From contig QYAI01000038.1 in assembly GCA_003988855.1 (NCBI GenBank), forward strand, positions 1-64,000: a DNA stretch of 64,000 nucleotides. Reading direction: 5' to 3'. Of this stretch, positions 1-12,031 are shown piece after piece. Source of the stretch: Arachnopeziza araneosa (taxonomy: Eukaryota > Ascomycota > Leotiomycetes > Helotiales > Arachnopezizaceae). The position numbers were made by a program, and so were the translations under genes. The notes below the pieces were generated by a model. The model was not told where the DNA came from and did no database searches. It was given only the letters and a program-made list of their open reading frames with translations. How positions within the stretch are numbered: the first letter of the stretch is position 1; every line of letters starts with the position of its first letter.

Positions 1-246
1 ATAATAAGAGTGCAAATAAGGTAAGGGGTGGGGTAAAAAATCGAGTTCTTGAGGGGCGTGCGAGTACGGTGACCGTGCGAGTACGGTGGACAACGAGTAA
101 GGCCTTATTTCCCCGCTTGGTGCATAAAGTGGCGTTATGGCTCCTTAAAGAGCACCTGGCTCTTCAACACCTGGTTCTTCAAGTTCTGTCGTTGCCATTC
201 GTGGATGCTTCAATGATGCGTGGCAGAAGGCTCTCAGAGTCATTAA

Positions 247-350
247 AAGAGAACGAGTCTTAAGAGAACGAGTCTTAAGAGAACGAGTCTTAAGAGAACG
301 AGTCTTAAGAGAACGAGTCTTAAGAGAACGAGTCTAAGAGAACGAGTCTT
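247..350. repeat. 15-bp minisatellite, 7 copies
   Basis: Seven head-to-tail copies of AAGAGAACGAGTCTT. Copies 1-5 and 7 are 15 bp; copy 6 lacks one T. The unit contains TAA across the junction in one frame, so it is not an obvious protein repeat. The near-perfect identity suggests recent slippage. Confidence 0.95.
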
Positions 351-1345
351 GGAAGTCCTGAAAGTCCTGAGAGCCCATCCTACCACAAACAGCCATATTG
401 CATTCGCTAAGGAGCGAAGTATATCCAGCTATGTACTTCAATTCAGGAAGAAACTTTCAATAGATCAGAAGCCCAACATTTCAGCGAAGCGAGTTCAGAT
501 GGCGAATTATGGTGCACAACAACACTTTTCAAGTAGGGAAGGAAATTAAAAAGGAATAAGATGACTATAGGAGCCAAACGATCAAGCTCCGAAACAATAT
601 GATAACGCTTTGAAAAAATACCAAAGAGATTGGGTGCGAGGTAGGATTGAGACTCTCTACCTCTCACCCAGATGTGAGTGGAATGCGGACTACAATAACA
701 GTATTAAACGAAACAGCTCGAGGACTTCCTGGTGGCGATACAGTTATGCTAAGTCAACATCAAACTAATCAGATCTCGGCCGACACAGATGAGCATTATC
801 CGAATTAGGACAATGCGAGTTTATTAATTCTACTCATACTGCTGAATAAGGTAAGCTGACCGCCACGCGTCTAGACCTAAATCATAAGAGGAGCATCACC
901 GAAACATTTTTCTCCACAGCAGTTTTCTATCAATTCACAGGCGGTACTGGTGATTTGTAGTTAGGGCGTTGCCTGGTCACACGTACGAGTGTCGTGATCG
1001 GGTAACGTGGCTATCTATATCAGAATTCTAAATCCCAGTTTTCTTGTTTCTGTGATTAAAGTTTGTTTTACGTTTTGTGATCAGGATCATAAACGCATAT
1101 CAAGGATGGACGGTTATCCAACTTCGGACTACATCTTTCATTTATTGGCACGCCTTTTGAAAAAAGTGGAGTTGCTGGTTGGAAGTTGTTTAGCACAGAT
1201 GGACGGAGCTTAGGGCAGATGTAAGAATGACTTTAACTCGTATCTTAGATGATCTCCCGTCACATAAATTCTGTGATCTCGTCAGCGGCGTTATTCATAG
1301 AAGTAGGGAACGAGCTCGCCGAGTCGGTGAACAGCGTTGAATACA

Positions 1346-1353
1346 TATAAAAA
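1346..1353 (+). promoter_or_regulatory. TATA box of the aldolase gene
   Basis: TATAAAAA lies 90-97 bp upstream of the ATG at 1443. It is followed by a C/T-rich stretch with many CTC and ATC triplets, typical of a fungal transcription start and 5' leader. Confidence 0.55.
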
Positions 1354-1442
1354 GGCAGTGGTCTCCCATTCTCTTCCCTTATATCACCATACTCTCCAGA
1401 ACAATCATCTCTAGCACCTCTACTCTTCTACATTTAAGCACC

Positions 1443-2440
1443 ATGGTTTCAAACGGTATAAATAATGGCGCTGCGACCCCAGCTTCTCGAGTTGAAGAAT
1501 TGGGCATGGCAGCTTATCGAGCTCCCTCTCTCTTTCAACCTCATCGAGCCCGCGAAGCTCTCGCCGACGCCCATGCAGGTCGCATAAGAACTCTAGTTGG
1601 TTTTTTCTGCGGTCTCGCATCTCCTCCCATCGCGAAATGGGTAGCCCCCATGGGTTTCGATGTCGTTTGCATGGATTGGGAACATTCTGCTATGAATGTC
1701 GAGACAATGACCCAGGTAAATCCACCTGTCTCACAACCTCTCGAACCACATTAACAATCCTCCAGATGGTGCAGGATATCCAATTCATCTCCGAAGGACG
1801 TACCATGGCTTTCGTTCGTATGCCGGGCCACGGCCACGCCGACATTGGCTATGCTCTCGATGCTGGCGCCTCACTCATCGTTCCTCAAGTGGACACTGTC
1901 GAACAAGCTAAACACATCACCTCCGCCACCAAGTTCGGCTCCCGAGTCAACGGCACCCGCTCTGCTCCCCCAGCACGCTTCGTACTCGGTGTCACTGACA
2001 CACCCATCAACCCCTCTCTCTCCCTGCACCAAAATCTCAATCACCAAGCCGCCGTCATCATTCAAATTGAATCCATCACGGGTATCAATAATCTCGATGC
2101 CATCCTAACCGAAGTTGGCGAGCATATCGACAGTGTATGGCTCGGTAGTCTGGATTGTCGAATCAGCATGGGATTGGATGGATTATGGGGAGGAGAGGCA
2201 GAGTGGCTTGATGCGGTAAGGAGATATGAGAGTGTTTTGGCGAAACATAACAAACCAGCTTCTGGACTGGCGCTTGGAAGTACTGAGGAGAAGCAGATGT
2301 TGGCTAAGGGAAGGAGTCTGCTTTTCCCGACCGCGGATGCATTTGCGTTGATGGGAGCTATGGGTATATTAGCGGAGGCGAGGGAGCTTTTCCCACAGAG
2401 AAGTTACGAGGGCGTCTATGAGGTTTTGAAAGAGAATTAG
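1443..2440 (+). CDS. HpcH/HpaI-type aldolase (2-oxo-acid aldolase family)
   Basis: Two exons (1443-1715 and 1766-2440) joined by a 50-bp intron give 315 aa; the intron has GTAAAT and CAG ends and a TTAAC branch-like site. The fold is the TIM-barrel HpcH/HpaI aldolase/citrate-lyase family. Members cleave or join 2-oxo-3-deoxy or 4-hydroxy-2-oxo acids with pyruvate using a divalent metal. Visible signatures are DWEH at residues 78-81 (EH is the active-site pair of HpaI), RMPGHG at 109-114 with the substrate-binding Arg, the LDAGASLIVPQV strand, and IQIES carrying the expected metal-binding Glu. Near the end the usual GPxDLS motif is replaced by GSLDCRISMG, with Asp kept. No targeting signal is seen, so it is probably cytosolic. 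The start follows CACC and is the first ATG after the leader. The exact substrate cannot be told from sequence. Confidence 0.9.
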
Positions 2441-3519
2441 AAGGCTTGATCAGAGAGAAAACTTGGCGCTTTGGAAAAATAAATAGAAGAAACTGTACTT
2501 CTAGTCATATAAAACTCGTCCTATTTTTTGATCTGCTTCTCCATTGACTTAGTCGTGGCGCACATAATAAAGACTGCCACGGGATGTAAACAATAACTTT
2601 TACCCTGTTTTTGGTGAAAAGGGTTCGAATTGCTATAATGGTATTCGTGCTCACTCAGTATTTAAACTTTGAGCTATGTTTTCAGATCTTACACGTTGGA
2701 ATTTACTGTCCATGAAAGTTTCAATTCAGGAAAAGGTTATTTGGACCCTGAAGTTTGCCTTGGTTCATCTCTCTAACGCTAAAATGAGGTGCTTAATTTA
2801 ATATTTGAGAAATCTCTGATTTTGAATAACAAACGGCAATAATATTTGAAGCAGGAGAAGCAGGCATACATATCATTGAGAAGTCTTGAATTCAAGGCTG
2901 AAGGTTCGCAGCTGAATGCTGGTTCAAATGGAGAAGTAGTCCACACCATTCCTTGAATGGACAAACCTAGCTGAATTAATGTCGAACTGAAGCTTTGCAA
3001 CCTTAAATTAAATCAAACTCTTGGCATTCCGTACATGGTTATTACTGAGGCCTATGTGGAGATGAGATATTGGCACGTGTGGCTTTACCGATGACGAGGA
3101 AAGGAAAGGGAATATTGTGGTTAACAGTTTCATTAGCGCATTTCAAAATTCTAGCAAATAATATGAACAGGGAAGTAAGAATTCTAGGAGATAGATTTAG
3201 GACAGGATAGGTAGGAAAAAAAATCCCCCATGACGTTTCTCCCATTTCCGTAAACCAGAGGGACATTCCTTCCGTGTAACAACAAACCGACCACAGCTCC
3301 AACACGAACGCCTGAAAAGAAACTTCAGCACCACCGATTTGATCTTGATTTCATAGAGTCACTGGTGGGCCGCATTTTCTATCACATTCAATAACTCGAA
3401 TTATTTTTATTTGGTGACTGTCTTGATGGCGAGGGAGGTAGTTGTGGAAGTGATGCTCTAAATAGCCAATTTGTCAGTAATTTATTCAAATTTCAAGTAT
3501 GAAAGTTACAAAAGTACTC
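2441..3519. other. Intergenic, nothing recognised
   Basis: About 1.1 kb of AT-richer DNA between the convergent 3' ends of the aldolase and the PAN-like gene. The short open frames on either strand show no motif, and I found no tRNA-like structure. Confidence 0.6.
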
Positions 3520-5322
3520 TCAGGGCAGCCAGAAAAGGGGATGGAAAGGAGCGATAAAACGTACCGTCTTGTACTTAGTTGTGATTGTAGACTTTGTTGT
3601 GGTTGTAATGGGAGCTGCCTTTGTGCTAAAGTAGGTAGAAGTGAGGACCGGAGCAGTCACAACAAGGGAGCATCCTGCAGAGACCCTAGCAGGCAACCAT
3701 GACACAATTGATGAAGGTGTAGGAACTGCTGACACAGAACGTTTCATCTTAGGAATAGGAGCCACAGTAGTTATAGCAGATGAAGTTGAAATGGTTGTAG
3801 TAAACTGCTTGGTGATGATTTTAGTAGACAAAACAGTACTGCTAACTGTGGAAACTTTGGTGATAATCTTTGTACTCGTTCCTAGTGTCGTGGTTTGAGT
3901 GATCGTAGTCGAGTGGGTGCCAAGATAAGAGGAACAAAAAGGTTCAGCATTGGCTTGGAGATATGCGACGTCGGCTGGGCATATCGGAGTTCCAGCTACC
4001 AATAAATTAGCATTTCAAGTCGTATTGATTCGGCAGCATCATAATCAGACTTACGATCGGTTGCATTGGCGTATCCGAAGCTGTAATCAAGAGTATACTT
4101 GTGACCAGCAGTGACTTGACCGACGTTAGTTGCATATGTTGAGTTCCATGCTTCTGTATACATCGCACAATATTGGCCTTGAGCGGCGCCGTCAATATAA
4201 AGAACATATGTAACCGCGAATCTACAAAGTCGCGGGTCGCCAACTTTGGTATTTCGGATATTGTAAGCGCTCTGCGAGTCACAAAGGGTAGTGCAAAGTG
4301 CAGCATCAAAAGCATTGGTGGTGAAAAGTTGATGCCCCATATAAGTGTCAACCCCGTTACAATCTTTCGGTGCATTAATTGTGTTCATTCCAAAATATGT
4401 CGGTGCCGAGTAGCCTGGGACGACTTTATACCTTGTTGATGTATAGCCATTGGATCCAGCGATAGATACCCAGAAGTCTTCGCGCCATTGTCCAGGTTGA
4501 GTAGCGGTGTCCGCAAAAACAGGTCCCGCCCAGAATCTACACTTGATGTTGGCTGTAGCATTAGGAGCCGGGCAATTTGGAGCCGGGTCGAGAACAGGGT
4601 CGTATTCAATATCTGGAGTCAGGGTACATTAGTAGGGGTTTTAAAAGGGGAGTTGAACTTACAAAGGTTGAAACCAATACATCCAGCTTGAGTATTGCAT
4701 TGCGCTGCGCAGAGGGATGGATCATAGGTGTTAATGAATGTATATCCCTGGAATCCAGTTAATTACGAGTATAGGCCGGCGAAGTATTCCATACCTGATA
4801 TCCATAATGTTCAGTTGAAAAGTTTAGGCCCGAGAATGTAAGGTTATATCCAGATGGAGTTGGTACTGAATTGGAAAGATTTGCAATCTTCGGATCTCCT
4901 TGAAATGCTGAAGGTGACGAAAGATCTATGTTATAGACGTTCGGGGTAGTTGGTAGAGGAGTACATGCGGGTAATGTCGAAGATGATGGCGATGATGACG
5001 ATGTTGATGTGACTACTGAAGTTTTGGTCGACGATACAGTAACTACCCGAGCCTCAATGATATTTTCGGGGAGTTCATCACGCTTGCTGTCACCGCCGAC
5101 TGAAGCTGCTCCAGTTGTTTCTGAGATGGGTGCCGTGGAGACGGCTTGCGCAACAGCAGAAATAGCAGATGTCAAGTCGATGGTGTGAATGTAGGAAGTC
5201 GCAGTGAGCGCATCGGAATAAGTTGTAGGACTGATAATGCTTTTAACCACCTCAATCCCTTGAGGACGTGGTGCAGCTGCTGCGAGGGCAACAAGGGCCG
5301 AAAAAGCTACGAAAGAACGCAT
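3520..5322 (-). CDS. Secreted PAN/apple-like cysteine-rich protein
   Basis: Four exons on the minus strand (5322-4795, 4747-4663, 4612-4055, 3995-3520; introns 47, 50 and 59 bp) give 548 aa in one continuous frame. The N terminus MRSFVAFSALVALAAAA is a signal peptide ending in APRP. An ATG five codons upstream is in frame, but this start matches the family pattern. A Lys-Arg Kex2-type site follows (GDSKRDE). The middle has two similar Cys-containing modules: GYTFINTYDPSLCAAQC, and a later FDAALCTTLC preceded by DCNGVDTYMG. This layout is typical of a widespread group of ascomycete secreted PAN-like proteins with no assigned function. The C-terminal 120 residues are Thr/Ser/Val-rich (repeated TTT, STKIITK), probably an O-glycosylated stalk. 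No GPI signal is obvious. Likely extracellular or wall-bound; a carbohydrate- or protein-binding role is inference only. Confidence 0.85.
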
Positions 5323-7525
5323 CTGGAAACAAAGCAAAAGAAAGACTGAGAAAAGTTTAACGGAAGAGACTGGAAAGAGTCAAAGGCAAATGAGTGAGCC
5401 TTGATCTTGGGTACGCGCAATAAGGAGATGAAGGGACAAACAGAGCAATTCTCACGGTGAGGTGGGGATGAGTTTTAAAGCAGTTTGCCTGCGGTAGCAT
5501 CCCCTACAAGGACTGCCGTGTGGGGATGAATAGACTGATGCTCATCAAATTATGTCTTAAAGAACCCTAACGAAGCCAGAAATTTTCCAGTTTGGGCTTC
5601 GGAGGGTACCTGTGGCTGGCATGAACGTGAGGGCTGAGTGGCCACTCTAACGCTTTTCTCCTTTTCAGTCGCGGTGTGGCGTATTGAGTAAGCCGTAGCG
5701 TCAAGCCCCACCAAAGCCTAGAACGCCATACTTCAATTCTAGGCCATTTTCAGGTACAGAGGATTGCAGAGGCTTCAAAGGCGCTCAGTAGTTTCTGCAA
5801 GATGCAGCACAAGGAGTTGGGTAGCATCACACCTATCGGGATAGAAGAGTCCCAGTCGGAAGTTCGGCTTCTGGAGTTGAACGAGAGAAGATTTCGATGT
5901 CTTTGAGACATGTAACCAGCTGGATCTTGTTCTTCCGTCGCTGACAGCGGCACAAAGAAGCAGTGTGTACAGTAAATCATCCCGTCCAGCTAGGCTAAAC
6001 CATTAAACCAGGTAGTTTAGAGTTTAGTCCAGGAGGCTGAACGGAACGCGCTGGCAACTTGACACAATAACACGATACGCATCAGCACCTGACGGTCTGC
6101 AAGGATGCTCGACAATATTGACGTCTTTGTAGAGGAAGAGGGAGGGTGTGGATTCGTGGTATTCTCCAAGACCCCAAGACAACATGTGGTAGCCTGTCGG
6201 TGGCCTTGGAACTGTCGTGAACAACAGCCATCCTTGTTTGATCCTCGAGTATGAATTGACTGCGCTCACCATCTCCTACAGCCCCAAAAATGGATGTTGC
6301 AAGTCACGTCCTTTCAGAACCGTAGTCTACCCAATCTATCGTCAGCCAGCCAGCCTTCGCTCCTAATTAGAGTATGATTCAAATAGGACTAACCTTGGGA
6401 TTGGACGGCTTGCTGATACCACATATGGCACACATGGATACAAAAATAGGAATAAGACACTCAACGGATGGTTGCAACAAGGCTGAAAAACTTTGTTCGG
6501 GATGCGCCAGCGGTGTCCCGTCACAGAACATAAGGCTATCGCTTACTAAGCACCTGACTCACGACAGATGCATTTCGAGCAACAACACCTCACGACAACT
6601 CCGTCAACACCATTGCCAACGCATCAGCTTTTCTCCTCATCGGCCATCGGCATGTTTCCACATGTACAAGATCTAATGGTATCATCGGAGGAGCCAATGC
6701 ATCTACGTGTTCTGCCTCGGTGGGCCTCGAACTTATCAACTAACGGCGCGGGAGCCTACGAGGCGCAATCTGCAGCCTCCTCAGGGCGACCTTCTCAAAC
6801 CCGAATCAATTGATTGCTTTTCCCATTGAATGGCTTGGAAGCCTCTGAGGAAGGGGTACATATAGGCGGACTCCCCCCAGAGATGGGCGAAGGGGACTAG
6901 ATTCTAGGAATTTGGATTGCACCTGATCTCTGCATGGTCCTTGTTGCCCCCTCTTGCTTCTTATCTCTATGTTGACCCTGAAGGGCATCTCTGAAATGTC
7001 TCACAGGGCTTATCCCACTGGACCTGGCGATCACCTCGAGGGTTGTGTACCTTATGGGGACAGTTTCCCTTTTCCGGTGCGAATTCATGTCGATCCTTTC
7101 CACATGCTTAGCCTGACTGCCAGTGGCGTAGGATTTTTCATAGGATGACTCCAAGTGTTCTCTCCTGACTGGTAATACCTGGATCTCTTAAAAAATGGTT
7201 CGCCGAGAAGCTTCCCGCCCTGGAATCGGCTCGGTCTGGAAAACTCTAGCGTCGCAGGCACCGAATCCTAGCATTGTGTCAATACCAAGCTCCAGCACAT
7301 CAAGCCCAAAATACGTCAGCCTCGTGATTGTTGCATCATCACATGCCGTAAGTTAAGTCTCATATAGCCAGTTGGTCTCTCTCCTTCCGGTGGAGGCAGT
7401 GCCTTTCTCAGCTCTCTTATCATCTTCGACTTCGTTGTGTCAATGAGTGGTTGCTGCGGCCTCCATCACGGCCTACATTACGCCCAAGCAACATTTCTGC
7501 CTGGCTGACCCTTCCCGAAACCGCG
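5323..7525. other. Intergenic, 2.2 kb, no gene recognised
   Basis: This includes the divergent upstream regions of the PAN-like gene and the acidic-protein gene. Open frames reach about 100 codons (for example 6374-6676 + and 6024-6272 -), but none shows a domain, signal peptide or plausible exon partner. No repeat or transposon end was seen. Confidence 0.5.
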
Positions 7526-8274
7526 ATGCAAGCAAACAATTCAGATCGGAAGCCAAACGAAAACCCTTGGATTACCATGACGGAACTCAAATTTGGAGGT
7601 TGCGAAGTGCCGACAGACAACGAAGATTCAGCCTCATCAACTTCGTCTTCCGAACAGCATACCCCGTCATCCGACACAACTCCAGGGCGAATATTTGGAG
7701 CACATAAGTACACATTCTGTGTCGATTCGAGTCCACCACTGATTTGGCTAGCCCAGCCTCGAAAATTGGATTGTGCCTAGAGCATTATGATTATATCCCT
7801 TCGAGCTGCTCAGCCGATTACAGCTCTTCCGGCAAGCATGTCCCGCGGGGATTCAACAAAAATCATGTCGCTAGCTTCAACGCTCAGCAGCCGTTCCCCG
7901 ACGAGATTCAATATGATCCTGGGCCAAGACTGAACAGATGGCTTGAAGCAGTTGACAGCCCCAAGAAAGAGTCTCCTCAAGAGCCTCGCCAAGAGGATCT
8001 TATGGATACTCAAAACAAGTTAATAGTCAATAGTACAAAAGAAAGTATCGTTCAATCAAGACCTTCCACGAAGAACTTGGTATCAAAAAATACGAAGCAA
8101 CAGAGAAAACAAAGAGACAAATTTGAAAAACAAGGCCAAAATAACCAACAGAACAAACCCGAGGAAAATACGACCTCGGATTCGGAACATCGACAGATGA
8201 ACAACCCAGACACAGATGACGACTCCATCAGTGACCTTGATCTTACGGAAAATGGCAAAGAGAAGAGAACTTGA
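7526..8274 (+). CDS. Disordered acidic/Gln-rich protein of unknown function
   Basis: Two exons (7526-7707 and 7752-8274) with a 44-bp intron, which has a CTGAT branch site 11 bp before the TAG acceptor, give 234 aa. Reading through the intron keeps a frame open only to 7780, so splicing is preferred. The start is the first ATG in frame (MQANNSDRKPNENPW). The protein is low-complexity: a Ser/Thr/Glu-rich N-terminal part, TPGRIFG, a central stretch with a few aromatic residues, then Lys/Gln/Asn-rich sequence and an acidic tail (DTDDDSISDLDL). I do not recognise a domain. It could be a nuclear or regulatory protein, but nothing in the sequence proves that. Codon quality is moderate, so the gene call itself is less certain than its neighbours. 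Confidence 0.55.
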
Positions 8275-8497
8275 TATACGTGTTTGATTGAGGAAAATAT
8301 TGGAAACTACACGACATGAACGGCAGGGAGTTGGCGTTTGGTTCTTTATTCTGGGGTTTTGATAGACTTTCACTTGTTAAATATTTCAATTCATTCTAAA
8401 TTCAAACCAATTTCGTACAATCCACGACTCCTGACATGCCTTGCCAACGCCGTATTCATCATACTTTGTTACGTCTCGCAACCATTACCCAATCCAC

Positions 8498-9013
8498 TCA
8501 CATCAGGCCGAGCGTCACATCGCCTTTCACACGCGCATATAAATCAACCTATCAGAGACGAGTTAGCCACCGTCTTCCTCGTCATCCAGCAGCCTTTCCC
8601 TTCTCCATCCTCTCAAGTCATCCCCTGCCAACACAGAAGAAAATTGAATCATACCTCGACCTCCAGATCCAGCTCGATCTTGATACTCAAACTATCATTC
8701 ATGGGCTTGTACGGACGATCCTTGATCCGACTCTCGCGGATGGCGGCGGGACGGTAGCCCTCAGCCCGCGGGGGGATGAAGGGGGCCCCATTGCCAGCCG
8801 CATACTGCAGCTGCTGGGCCGTCGCCTGGTCGCGGACGCTCTGATCCTGCTGCTGCGTCGCCGACATGTTCTTCTTCTCGACGTTGAGGTTGAGATTCGG
8901 TTTGATGTTCTGATCGAGGGCCTTGTCGAGCGCGGGCGGTTGAACTGGCGTCGACGGTTAGCAGGAGAAGGAGCAGGAGCAGGAGCTCGGAGCGTGGGTT
9001 ACGGACGAGCCAT
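8498..9013 (-). CDS. Small conserved fungal protein with SIKIELDLEVE / ARVKGDV end
   Basis: The last two exons are clear: 8944-8655 and 8548-8498, joined across a 106-bp intron (GTATGA to ATAG). Together they read ...SIKIELDLEVE + VDLYARVKGDVTLGLM, stop. This module, preceded by QLQYAAGNGAPFIPP and ESRIKDRP, looks like a small conserved Pezizomycotina protein of unknown function. The N terminus is unsettled. An ATG at 9013 (MARP) followed by a good GTAACC donor leaves the wrong phase for the acceptor at 8945. Using GTCCGT as donor keeps the frame but is a poor site. Translation could instead begin at the internal ATG at 8867 (MSATQQQ), giving 87 aa. The stretch between (KALDQNIKPNLNLNVEKKN) looks coding, so I extend the interval to 9013. 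Location in the cell is unknown. Confidence 0.7.
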
Positions 9014-11232
9014 GGTTGATGGAGCGGTTCTGGATCCGCGCCGGAGATGGGAAGAGAAAATAGGTGGGTGGATGGGTGGATGGGTGCTTACTTGGGCGGT
9101 TTTTCTGCTGCGGTGGGCTCGTCTTCTTCTTCTTCTCTCTCTAAACCGATGAATGGGAAATGATGAATTCACTGTCGTCAAGTCCTCTTGCTCAAAGCAG
9201 CCGCCTTTTAAGAAAGAAGGTACCCTCCTTTCCCTGTTTTTCCCTGCGATGCTCTTCCATCATGCCTTGACCCCTCGATACCCTCGATCAGCGAGGTTGG
9301 TTTCTTGATTTGCGAGACGCATCCTGGCTCTGATGATTCGCGGTTGCATACCCCCCAGCTTTTGGATGCAGCCGTCCAATGAGGTGGTGCCGAAAGACAT
9401 GCGATCGGGGTGGAGGGGTCTCTGGGCAATCCTGGCTTGGCTACGTCATGCCTCGTGCGTGAGCTTGGGAACAGATCGTGATTCTGATCGCATGTGGGGA
9501 GTTACAGTACTCTGGGTAATGCTGGTGGTTGTGTCTTTTCAGGATACTGTGAGACTATGAGAACTGGAACCATGTTGTGGTGCGGGATGGTAGCTCGCCC
9601 ATTGTTGACTTTGGTGGATGGACCCTTAAATCTCCTCGACTGTTGGACTAGAGTCTCTAGTCTGCTGACCTAGGGTCTTTAGTCTGCTGACCTAGGCTCA
9701 CTTCCACGTGATAAAGTACCTACATATATCACATGACTACCACCACGTCGAGAAATTCCCTGTATCCTCTTTTCAAATGTTTTCCTCCGTAGGCTAGGAA
9801 CATGAAACGGCGAGATTATATCAGAGAATTTCCCTGCGAAATGCCTCTTAGCAAATCAACATCACTTTTCCGCCCATCATTTGCCGCTCTCTTCGCTCTT
9901 GTCAACAATAGAACCAAGAGGAAAGAACATATCACGTCGTATGGCTTTGAAACCAGCCACGACATCCATTTGCAGCTGTATTACCCGCTCTCATCCTTGA
10001 TACTGAAGCCACGATCTGTGTAACCGGACATGCAGCGCGGTCTGGAGCACAACCACAAGTCAAGGAGGATTCTTGGGCCCACAAGACTATCGGACCGTTC
10101 CATGTCTCGCCGGGTGGGCAAGCTATCGAACACATGCTCACCTCCTGGAAATCTTGAGGCGAACGACATATGTATCGTCCCGAGCCTGGTGAACCGAAGT
10201 TGTCGATGTTGAGGAAGTTTGGGGTTCCAAGTCTGTACGAGTTGGGCTGAGGGACATCAGGTTCTCTACCAATAATGACTACATATTGATCTAGGACCTA
10301 CAAGTCTTCATTGAATCTCTCAGTCCCAATCCCAATCTAAATTCCGACCCAGATCTTCTATCCATCTATCTTTCTATTCTCCTATTCTTGTACAATCAAA
10401 CCTTCTTCTCGACTTTCGAAGACAGGAGCTGTGGTACAGCCTTCCCGGTTCCACTACATGATAACAGGCTCATCAAAACTGGCACCCAAATTTCCGGTTA
10501 CTTATCATTCAGCACCTTATATGACAGAAAACCCAGGTATTATGACAATTCCTCATCTCGGGAGTGAGAATTTTATCGAGTCATGCTAACTCGGTGCAAC
10601 AATCGATCTTGTGTCACTTCAAGACCAGCAATCCAGATCAAGGCCTGTACGCCCACATGGAAATCATATGGTCTGATTCATGGGCTTCTCAGGCGATATC
10701 CTAGGACAAAATAAGAATAAAAAGAATGAATATTCTAAACTCATCACCGAGATTCCAGCATGCCCAGGAAGAGAAAAGAAAGATCCGTTGCACGCGTCAA
10801 TTGTACAACATGACTTGTTCACTTGTAGGATTTAATCATATTCCATCCGCCTGGAAAAGGTTGCTGAGCCTTACCTTCAAAGAGAGATATGACTGAATGC
10901 ATTAAATGCGATTCACACCGTTGGGCTCTCTGCACCAGGTAGCAGTCTTTCCAGTCCGCTTGCTTCACCACCCCAACGTCGTACTGAGAAATTCAAGATC
11001 AGACCGGATATAAGATTTTGTCTTACATAACAAAGAAAAAGAGTATATAAAGAAACTGGTACAATGGCCACAAGTGTTTGAAATCGGCATTTCAGAGACG
11101 TTGAGAATTTTCCCGCTACAATTTCTTTCTGTTGAAACAACACTTTTTGAAAGCACGGTCAATACTCTTGTTTAAATATACTCCATCTTGAACTCTGAAC
11201 TGGGTATTCAGTTATTTACACTGCAGGTGAAA
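9014..11232. other. Intergenic, 2.2 kb, no gene recognised
   Basis: The divergent interval between the small conserved gene (-) and the 105-aa gene (+). Next to the former is a run of GGATGGGT-type short repeats (about 9067-9088). Around 9650-9685 a CTAGTCTGCTGACCTAG element is repeated twice. Open frames are under 80 codons with no recognisable content. A TTTAAATATA stretch near 11171 may be the TATA region of the next gene. Confidence 0.5.
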
Positions 11233-11617
11233 ATGGCCAACAACGTGCGAAGCCAAACACAACCACTTTTCCAGCCATCTTCCCCAAACCCACGCACCCC
11301 AGAAACCCCATACACCCCAAAAACCTCCCTCATCTCAAGCAAAGTCTCACCCATCTTCAGCAAGAGCTGGGCCACCGATTCCTTACGCAGCACGCACGCA
11401 CAAGAGTCGTACGTCTCCTCTCCTCTTCTCCCCTCCAAAACAAACCACACACCCAGCTAACACCCCACTGCAAAGTAGCAACGTAGGGAATAAAGAGGCG
11501 AGAAAGCGAGATTTCAAAACGGATGCTCCCGCTCCGCATGGACCGGCCCAGCTCGAGATGTGGGCGGTCACCATGGAGAGGCACGAGTGGATCGCGTATC
11601 GTTTGTCGGAGTGCTGA
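11233..11617 (+). CDS. Small Pro/Ser-rich protein, 105 aa, unknown
   Basis: Two exons (11233-11408 and 11476-11617) around a 67-bp intron with GTACGT donor, CTAAC branch site and AAAG acceptor. The ATG is preceded by GAAA and lies about 60 bp below a TTTAAATATA box. The first half is a TP-rich disordered segment (PRTPETPYTPKTS), offering possible proline-directed phosphorylation sites. The second half is short and more structured in character (GPAQLEMWAVTMERHEWIAYRL). No signal peptide or membrane segment. I do not know the family. The intact splice signals and coherent second exon are why I call it a gene. Confidence 0.65.
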
Positions 11618-12031
11618 TGGTTGGGGATGGTGCGGAGAGAGGGGGGTGAGATGGGAGAGAGGAACAGATGGGAGAGAGGAACAGATGGGAGAGATTAAGG
11701 GGTAGAGAAGTGATCTGGAGAGTGAAAAGGAGGATAGGGTAAGAAATGAGAGTACGAGAAGTGAGCGGATGAGATGTAGCCGGATGGACTGGAGATTATA
11801 AGTGCTGTGGCGCTTGTCCTGGTCCTATTTTAGGAATAGAATAGAAAACGGCTCAGATTACATTCATCATATGCTTATAAGAAAGAGGGGAACGGAAATT
11901 ATAAAAGTGGTTTATTAACTGCCCACTCAATTATGAAATTGTTAATGTTTATTTTACCTTAGTGTTGGCTTAATTTCCCTCCTAACGCCAAACCACCACA
12001 CCTACTTGCTAACCGGGGGTATCATATTTTC
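11618..12031. other. Intergenic between convergent genes
   Basis: Purine-rich repeats of GAGAGGAACAGATGG occur directly after the stop of the 105-aa gene (about 11650-11690). The rest is AT-rich 3' flank of both genes with nothing recognised. Confidence 0.5.

Larger units (their letters stand above)
1..1442. other. Intergenic left edge, no gene recognised
   Basis: No reading frame here resembles a protein I know; the longest are about 70 codons, with no neighbouring exon that would extend them. The stretch holds a 15-bp tandem repeat at 247-350 and, at its right end, the promoter and pyrimidine-rich leader of the aldolase gene. Confidence 0.6.

Noticed and set aside
2600..2660. GGGTTCGAATTGC as a tRNA T-loop
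   Set aside because: No matching D-arm, anticodon arm or acceptor stem could be found around it; a similar false sign exists near 58210.
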